Positions 16,425-20,706 of a stretch of 20,706 bases of DNA are shown one piece after another. Position 1 is the stretch's first letter. Each line of letters starts with the position of its first letter. The DNA is from RUG100 sp963542695. Its GTDB lineage: Bacteria; Bacillota; Clostridia; Peptostreptococcales; Anaerovoracaceae. Location: positions 1-20,706 of the forward strand of contig CAUTYX010000022.1 in NCBI GenBank assembly GCA_963542695.1, given 5' to 3'. Position numbers and translations under genes: made by a program. The notes under the pieces are model-generated. The model saw only the letters and a program-made list of their open reading frames with translations. It ran no database searches and was not told the DNA's origin.

Positions 16425-16433
16425 ATATTAGCA
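16425..16433 (-). promoter_or_regulatory. Candidate extended -10 promoter of the tsa operon
   Basis: On the minus strand, TGC-TAATAT matches the extended -10 form TGn-TATAAT. No good -35 is present (TTTTTT, shared with the niaR terminator). Only 6 nt (AGGCAT) separate the box from the tsaE ATG, so transcription would begin at or beside the start codon. Confidence 0.5.
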
Positions 16434-16447
16434 CAAATCCCCCCAGT

Positions 16448-16492
16448 AAAAAAGTTCTCCGGCGAGAGTCTTAAAGACCTCCTCCAAAGAAC
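16448..16492 (-). terminator. Terminator of the nadABC-niaR operon
   Basis: On the minus strand, a long hairpin begins GTTCTTTGG and closes with CCGGAGAAC, with inner GTC/GAC pairing around TTTAA. Two mismatches interrupt the stem. TTTTTT follows. It starts about 32 nt past the niaR stop. Confidence 0.85.
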
Positions 16493-16523
16493 CTTTCTAC
16501 CACAACTATCTCCATATGCATTC

Positions 16524-17042
16524 CTACATATCTCTATCCATTAGATACCCGGCCCTTTCCAAATCTTCATGGATTTCATCCATAATCTCTGCATTATCGG
16601 CCTCGATTGTGTGCTGGTGAATACCATCGGCAAGGGTTAATAAGGGAACTCCTTGGTTCTCCTGTATTTTTTTCATAAATTTCCGTACATCACGCCGGCT
16701 GGATAAATTCAAATCTCCTTTGATCTCTCCATAAACCGGATTTTCCACAATAACATCTAACACCTTGCCGCCGGCATCCACAAAAATATTTAATTCCGCT
16801 TCCAGATCGTCACAACTGTGTCGTACCCGAAAACGACGGGTCAGCTTTCCTGTGTCTTCTTTAATACAATACCCTCTGGGCGTGGAGACAATTTCCTCGC
16901 AGGAAGCTCGCAAAAGTGCAATATCCTGAACAATAACTTGGCGACTGACGCCTAATTTTTCCGCCAACAATGTTCCGGATACCGCTTCTTTGCTGTCTTC
17001 CAGTATATTGATTATTTTCTGTCTTCTGACTTCTCCCTTCAC
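16524..17042 (-). CDS. niaR: NAD biosynthesis repressor NiaR (3H domain)
   Basis: A 172-aa transcription factor. An N-terminal HTH_11-type winged helix (about 5-60, with LAEKLGVSRQVIVQDI) is followed by the 3H domain, whose conserved metal-site residues appear as His75, His142 and His144 (GIHQHTIEA). NiaR (YrxA/NadR in Bacillus) represses NAD synthesis and niacin uptake genes when nicotinic acid is plentiful. I recall a His in the HPVYG segment of many homologues. Here it reads NPVYG (Asn101), which may or may not matter. It lies 33 nt after nadC as the last gene of the operon it probably controls, which gives autoregulation. Confidence 0.92.
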   Translation of the reverse strand: MKGEVRRQKIINILEDSKEAVSGTLLAEKLGVSRQVIVQDIALLRASCEEIVSTPRGYCIKEDTGKLTRRFRVRHSCDDLEAELNIFVDAGGKVLDVIVENPVYGEIKGDLNLSSRRDVRKFMKKIQENQGVPLLTLADGIHQHTIEADNAEIMDEIHEDLERAGYLMDRDM

Positions 17043-17075
17043 AGGTACTGTCCCCTCCTTGGATTCTCAATACTT

Positions 17076-17939
17076 CTATGATTCTTCCTCTACAGTAAGA
17101 TGCTTCATAGACAAGTCCATAATAGGCGCTCCGTATGTCAACACCCCGCTGGATACATAGTCAACACCGATTTTTCCGATTTCTTGCAACCTCTTTTCCG
17201 TTACATTGCCGGAGCATTCGGTTTCGGCTCGACCATCAATGAGTGCCACTGCCTTTTTCATAGTAGCATTGTCCATGTTATCCAGCATAATAATATCCGC
17301 ACCGGCCTCTAGTGCTTCTTTCACCATTTCTAAATTTTCTGTTTCCACTTCTATTTTACGGACAAACGGCACATATGCCTTGGCCTTGGCAACAGCTGCC
17401 GTAATACTGCCACATGCATCAATGTGATTATCTTTTAACATCACACCATCCGACAAGTTAAATCGATGATTTTTACCGCCTCCGATGCGCACCGCATATT
17501 TTTCAAAAATACGCATATTGGGTGTGGTCTTGCGAGTATCCAGCAGTACTGTCTTATACGGTTCCAATATTGCGCTGTACTTTCGGGTCATGGTGGCAAT
17601 ACCGCTCATTCGTTGTAAGTAATTTAATGCCGTACGTTCTCCCGACAGCAACGTTTCCACCTTTCCCCTTACCGTTCCAATATGTTGACCTTTCTCCACT
17701 CGGTCTCCATCTTTATAGGCAGTTTCAAACCGGCTGGTATCTTCCAGCAAGGTAAAAACCCTTGCAAAAACATCTAGGCCGCAAAGAATCCCATCTGCCT
17801 TTGCAATCAACTGTACAGATGCTTTTTTATCCTGTCCTCCTATGGCCTCTGTACTTACATCACCCCAAGTAATATCCTCCCGAAGAGCCATAGCAATATA
17901 TGTATCTATATCGACTTTAAATGTTACTCCACTGTTCAT
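17076..17939 (-). CDS. nadC: Nicotinate-nucleotide pyrophosphorylase (quinolinate phosphoribosyltransferase)
   Basis: Decarboxylates quinolinate and transfers it to PRPP, giving nicotinate mononucleotide, the third step of de novo NAD synthesis. At 287 aa it is standard. Visible motifs are EDITWGDVST near the N-terminus, LNYLQRMSGIATMT, the Arg-rich DTRKTTPNMR, GGGKNHRFNLSDGVMLKDNHI, and the barrel strand DIIMLDNMD. The start overlaps the end of nadB by 23 nt, so translation is coupled. Confidence 0.98.
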   Translation of the reverse strand: MNSGVTFKVDIDTYIAMALREDITWGDVSTEAIGGQDKKASVQLIAKADGILCGLDVFARVFTLLEDTSRFETAYKDGDRVEKGQHIGTVRGKVETLLSGERTALNYLQRMSGIATMTRKYSAILEPYKTVLLDTRKTTPNMRIFEKYAVRIGGGKNHRFNLSDGVMLKDNHIDACGSITAAVAKAKAYVPFVRKIEVETENLEMVKEALEAGADIIMLDNMDNATMKKAVALIDGRAETECSGNVTEKRLQEIGKIGVDYVSSGVLTYGAPIMDLSMKHLTVEEES

Positions 17940-19251
17940 AGAATTGTTTTCCTTGCTTTCTAATTTCAGACAACACTAATTCCTTATTATCTTGTCCCAG
18001 TCCTTCTTCTTGATACATGACCGGTAGCGTTTCTGTAATAGCCGCCAAAGCACGGCAAGTATCTTTCCCTTTGCTCCCGACCTCTTGTTCAATAGCCAGA
18101 GCCGCATTCTCCGCAAAAACAAGACTTTCCAGCAACGAATTGCTAGCCAATCGATTGGCTCCATGGACACCGTTACAAGCTGTCTCTCCAATGGCATACA
18201 ATTTATCCATAGAAGTCTCTCCATTGGTGTCAGCCAAAATGCCACCCATTAAATAATGTTGTGCAGGCGTTACCGGAACCGGCTCCTTAGTAATGTCATA
18301 GCCTTCCTCCAAGCACCGTTGATAAATATTAGGGAAATGGTTCCGTATTTGCTTTTCCGGTATATCTGCAAAACTCAGATATACATGGTCGGTTCCCTGC
18401 CGCTCCATTTCTTCTTTTATGGCTGCAGCAACCACATCTCTTGGCTGTAGTTCATCAGTAAATCGCTGCCCTTGTTGATTAATCAGTTTGGCTCCCTCTC
18501 CGCGGACTGCTTCAGAAATAAGGAATTTTCGTCCCGGTTTTTCAGAATACAACACTGTCGGATGAATCTGAATATAGGAGATGTTCTTTAATTGTACCTT
18601 ATGACGCAATGCAATGGCAAAACTATCTCCTGTAATATGAGAAAAATTTGTCGAATGGTCAAATAATCCACCTAACCCACCTGTTGCCAATACCACTACC
18701 TTTGCCGAAAGAATTTCTTCTTGATTGTTTTTGTCTCTTGTCACAATCCCATAACAACAGTTGCTGTCTGTTACAAGGTCAATCATTTCTACGTATTCCC
18801 CAATAACAATATTGCTACGTTCCTTCACTCGGTCGATTAGCTTGGTAACAATTTCTTTGCCGGTTACATCCCGGTGATGCAAAATTCTATATCGGGAGTG
18901 GCCACCTTCTCTTGTAAAGTCCAACTCTCCCTTTTCATCCTTATCAAAGTCCACACCAAATGCCATTAGCTGCCGAATAATATGCTGGGAACCCATAATC
19001 ATGTTTTCTACAGCTTTGGGATCATTTTCGTAATGGCCTGCTTTCATAGTGTCTTCGTAGTAGCTGTCGAAGTCCTCTTCGCCCAGCATACAACAAATAC
19101 CACCTTGTGCCAAATAGGAGTCGCTGTTTTCCATCTTATCCTTTGTAATCATCAGCACACTAAGATTTGCCGGCAGATGTAGAGCACAAAAAAGCCCTGC
19201 TGCTCCTGTTCCTACGATAATCACATCATATTGTTGTTGCATTCTTTCCAT
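17917..19251 (-). CDS. nadB: L-aspartate oxidase
   Basis: An FAD enzyme that oxidises L-aspartate to iminoaspartate for NadA; in anaerobes fumarate can take the electrons instead of oxygen. At 444 aa it is shorter than the E. coli enzyme of about 540. Most of the C-terminal helical domain is missing, as in other clostridial forms. The N-terminal FAD motif is GTGAAGL (14-20). The substrate region carries GGHSRYRILHHRDVTG, and the later FAD segment reads GETACNGVHGANRLASNSLLE. It sits 12 nt after nadA and overlaps nadC. Confidence 0.97.
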   Translation of the reverse strand: MERMQQQYDVIIVGTGAAGLFCALHLPANLSVLMITKDKMENSDSYLAQGGICCMLGEEDFDSYYEDTMKAGHYENDPKAVENMIMGSQHIIRQLMAFGVDFDKDEKGELDFTREGGHSRYRILHHRDVTGKEIVTKLIDRVKERSNIVIGEYVEMIDLVTDSNCCYGIVTRDKNNQEEILSAKVVVLATGGLGGLFDHSTNFSHITGDSFAIALRHKVQLKNISYIQIHPTVLYSEKPGRKFLISEAVRGEGAKLINQQGQRFTDELQPRDVVAAAIKEEMERQGTDHVYLSFADIPEKQIRNHFPNIYQRCLEEGYDITKEPVPVTPAQHYLMGGILADTNGETSMDKLYAIGETACNGVHGANRLASNSLLESLVFAENAALAIEQEVGSKGKDTCRALAAITETLPVMYQEEGLGQDNKELVLSEIRKQGKQFYEQWSNI

Positions 19252-19263
19252 GACTTAATCCTC

Positions 19264-20169
19264 TTATTTAGCCAGCTGAAGCATGCGTTCCAATGGAGCC
19301 CCTGCCTGTCGCCGTTTGGTTTCAGGCATCTCCATTGTAGGAGAAAGGTTTTCCAGTGAATCCGCCAGTTTCTCAAGGGTAATTTTCTTCATATCCGGAC
19401 ACAATGGCCCATTATCAATAAAGTAAAATTTCTTTGTCGGATTCTCTTGCTTCAATTGGCAGGCTACGCCATTTTCAGTACAGACGATAAATTCATCATG
19501 GTCACTACCGGTAGCATACCCTATGATGCCGCTGGTGCTCCCAATATAGTCGGCCAACCGGAGAACTTCGTCGGTACATTCCGGGTGCGCTAAGACTTTT
19601 GCCGCCGGATGACGTTCTCTTTCTGCTACAACCTGATCTCTTGTAAGGGCAGCGTGTACATGACAATATCCGTCATTAAAGATAAAATTCTTCTCCGGAA
19701 GCTGCTGTGCGATGTAACGTCCCAGATTCTCATCGGGAACAAAGAAGATATTCTTTTCAGGAAGCTGCCGTACTATTTTTAAGGCATTAGAACTGGTTAC
19801 AATTACATCGCAATATTCTTTGATTTCGGCCGTAGAATTAATGTAGCAAACAACGGCCAAATCTTGGTATTGTTCACGGATCTTTTTAATCTTTTCAGGC
19901 GTCACCATGTGGGCCATAGGACAGTCGGCTCCTAAATCCGGCACCAACACAGTTTTTTCCGGATTTAAAATCTTGGCACTTTCTCCCATAAAATTAACAC
20001 CGGCAAAGCAAATCACCTTTTGAGGTGTCGTCGTTGCTTTTTTCGCCAAACCATAGGAATCGCCTACGAAATCTGCAACTTTCTGTACTTCCGGCGGCAC
20101 ATAGTAATGCGCCAGTATTACAGCGTCTTTCTCTATCTTTAATTGCTTTATTTTTTCTTCCACATACAT
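19264..20169 (-). CDS. nadA: Quinolinate synthase
   Basis: Condenses iminoaspartate with dihydroxyacetone phosphate to quinolinate using an oxygen-sensitive [4Fe-4S] cluster. At 301 aa it is of the short NadA type. The three likely cluster cysteines are Cys83 (ADCPMA), Cys169 (GYCHVH) and Cys257 (PLCPDM). HYYVP at 21-25 and the STSGIIGYA segment line the active site. First gene of nadA-nadB-nadC-niaR. The ribosome binding site is weak (AAGAAGAG four bases from the ATG). Confidence 0.98.
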   Translation of the reverse strand: MYVEEKIKQLKIEKDAVILAHYYVPPEVQKVADFVGDSYGLAKKATTTPQKVICFAGVNFMGESAKILNPEKTVLVPDLGADCPMAHMVTPEKIKKIREQYQDLAVVCYINSTAEIKEYCDVIVTSSNALKIVRQLPEKNIFFVPDENLGRYIAQQLPEKNFIFNDGYCHVHAALTRDQVVAERERHPAAKVLAHPECTDEVLRLADYIGSTSGIIGYATGSDHDEFIVCTENGVACQLKQENPTKKFYFIDNGPLCPDMKKITLEKLADSLENLSPTMEMPETKRRQAGAPLERMLQLAK

Positions 20170-20228
20170 TCTCTTCTTAATTCCTTTCTACAGGATTCTT
20201 TGGCTATCTCTACACCAATTTGATATCC

Positions 20229-20257
20229 ATTGTGCCACTATTTGCGAATATTGTCAA
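20229..20257 (-). promoter_or_regulatory. nad operon promoter
   Basis: On the minus strand, a consensus TTGACA (20252-20257), 17 bp, and CACAAT (20229-20234). The predicted leader is about 50-55 nt. No NAD riboswitch structure is apparent in it. Confidence 0.7.
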
Positions 20258-20273
20258 TGCAGATGTCTTGTCA
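20252..20273. promoter_or_regulatory. Candidate NiaR operator at the nadA promoter
   Basis: A 22-bp block starts and ends with TGTCA (20252-20256 and 20269-20273) and has a third TGTC at 20264-20267. It overlaps the -35 box, where a repressor would block polymerase. NiaR sites are known to be built from TGTC/GACA-like elements, but I cannot check the motif here. Confidence 0.35.
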
Positions 20274-20341
20274 CATATACATACAATAAATAAGTTTTTA
20301 AGGTATCCCATTTTTTATACGGTTTCTTTTGTTTTATTTAT

Positions 20342-20349
20342 GGTAATAT
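20342..20349 (+). promoter_or_regulatory. Candidate rubredoxin promoter (-10)
   Basis: TGG-TAATAT fits an extended -10 box, with the TG at 20341-20342. The region upstream is very T-rich without a clear -35. The leader would be about 50 nt. The remaining 170 nt of this divergent nadA/rubredoxin gap shows no gene. Confidence 0.4.
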
Positions 20350-20404
20350 GGGAATATATCTAATTATCAACACGAAAGTTAAATGAAAACGGAGGATGAT
20401 TATA

Positions 20405-20569
20405 ATGGCAAAATTCGAATGCGAAGTATGTGGATACGTTTATGATGAAGCTGCCGGTGATCCGGATAACGGCATCAACCCGGGAACAAAGTTTGAAGAC
20501 CTCGGGGATGACTTTGAGTGTCCACTGTGCGGCGTTGGCAAAGACCAGATTAAGCCTGTAGAAGACTAA
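20405..20569 (+). CDS. Rubredoxin
   Basis: A 54-aa one-iron electron carrier, in anaerobes often feeding superoxide reductase, rubrerythrin or oxygen-reducing flavoproteins. The two iron-binding pairs are Cys6/Cys9 (CEVCGY) and Cys39/Cys42 (CPLCG). The DPDNGINPGTKFEDL core is typical. The aromatic residue before the second pair is Phe (DDFECPLCG), where most rubredoxins have Trp. The ATG follows GGAGGA (20391-20396) with 8 nt between. Single-gene transcript, closed by a hairpin terminator. Confidence 0.96.
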   Translation: MAKFECEVCGYVYDEAAGDPDNGINPGTKFEDLGDDFECPLCGVGKDQIKPVED

Positions 20570-20596
20570 GCTACAGCCGCTATAACATGCACGATA

Positions 20597-20624
20597 AAAC
20601 TGCCTCATAAAAGGCAGTTTTTTT
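20597..20624 (+). terminator. Rubredoxin terminator
   Basis: AAACTGCC (20597-20604) pairs with GGCAGTTT (20613-20620) around an 8-nt loop and runs into TTTTTTT (20618-20624). It starts 27 nt past the rubredoxin stop. Confidence 0.92.
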
Positions 20625-20653
20625 GTATGAAAACACTATATAATAGTCATAGA

Positions 20654-20687
20654 AAAGACCATGGCAGGATTTCCCACCATGGTCTTT
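20654..20687 (-). terminator. Terminator for a convergent gene beyond the right edge
   Basis: A perfect 11-bp stem (AAAGACCATGG at 20654-20664 with CCATGGTCTTT at 20677-20687) around a 12-nt loop. On the minus strand TTTT follows the stem, so it most likely ends a minus-strand gene lying to the right of the window. It could also act as a backup for rubredoxin. Confidence 0.65.
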
Positions 20688-20706
20688 GATTCTCTCTACT
20701 ATGTTC

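Noticed and set aside
20170..20230. NAD riboswitch in the nadA leader
   Set aside because: The leader is short and shows no paired stems of the known NAD classes; a NiaR repressor in the operon gives a simpler control.

Overview
The window reads as a low-to-middle GC anaerobic member of the Clostridia (Firmicutes). Supporting signs are a clostridial 2[4Fe-4S] ferredoxin and a rubredoxin, TTGACA/TATAAT-type promoters, strong AGGAGG ribosome binding sites, a CIRCE/HrcA heat-shock operator, a Rex redox repressor, a NiaR (3H-domain) NAD repressor and a 502-residue Firmicutes-type IMP dehydrogenase. I cannot name the genus from sequence alone. Nearly every gene is on the minus strand, so the minus strand is probably the leading strand. 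The two exceptions are the very short ferredoxin and rubredoxin genes.

Layout, left to right: guaA and guaB (GMP synthesis, transcribed guaB-guaA from a near-consensus promoter); metA (a homoserine acyltransferase whose Glu111 predicts acetyl-CoA use); groEL and groES under a CIRCE operator; a P-loop NTPase fused to an Asp23-like C-terminal domain; ferredoxin (+); a degraded surface-protein gene of about 3 kb (signal peptide, I9-like propeptide, S8 protease remnant, leucine-rich repeats, two fibronectin type III domains); then, in transcription order, tsaE-tsaB-rimI-tsaD-ABC-F-acpP-rex. That cluster carries tRNA t6A synthesis, a ribosomal protein acetyltransferase, a translation-type ABC-F ATPase, acyl carrier protein and the NADH sensor. 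Next comes nadA-nadB-nadC-niaR (de novo NAD synthesis plus its repressor), and finally rubredoxin (+). Terminator hairpins separate most of these units.

How the genes fit together: the nad operon makes NAD and ends with the gene for its probable feedback repressor. Rex, at the end of the tsa cluster, senses NADH/NAD. Ferredoxin and rubredoxin are low-potential electron carriers. The tsa genes, ABC-F protein and GroESL serve translation and protein folding. The tsaE-tsaB-rimI-tsaD-ABC-F-(x)-rex order resembles, as I recall it, the Bacillus subtilis ydiB-ydiC-ydiD-gcp-ydiF-moaC-rex region, with acpP here in the moaC position.

Most of the window is ordinary housekeeping DNA. The least understood intact gene is the P-loop/Asp23 fusion just upstream of groESL. 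The clearest anomaly is the surface-protease gene, which has three homopolymer frameshifts and lacks most of its catalytic domain although its promoter and signal peptide are intact. No tRNA, rRNA, CRISPR array, insertion sequence or prophage gene was seen.
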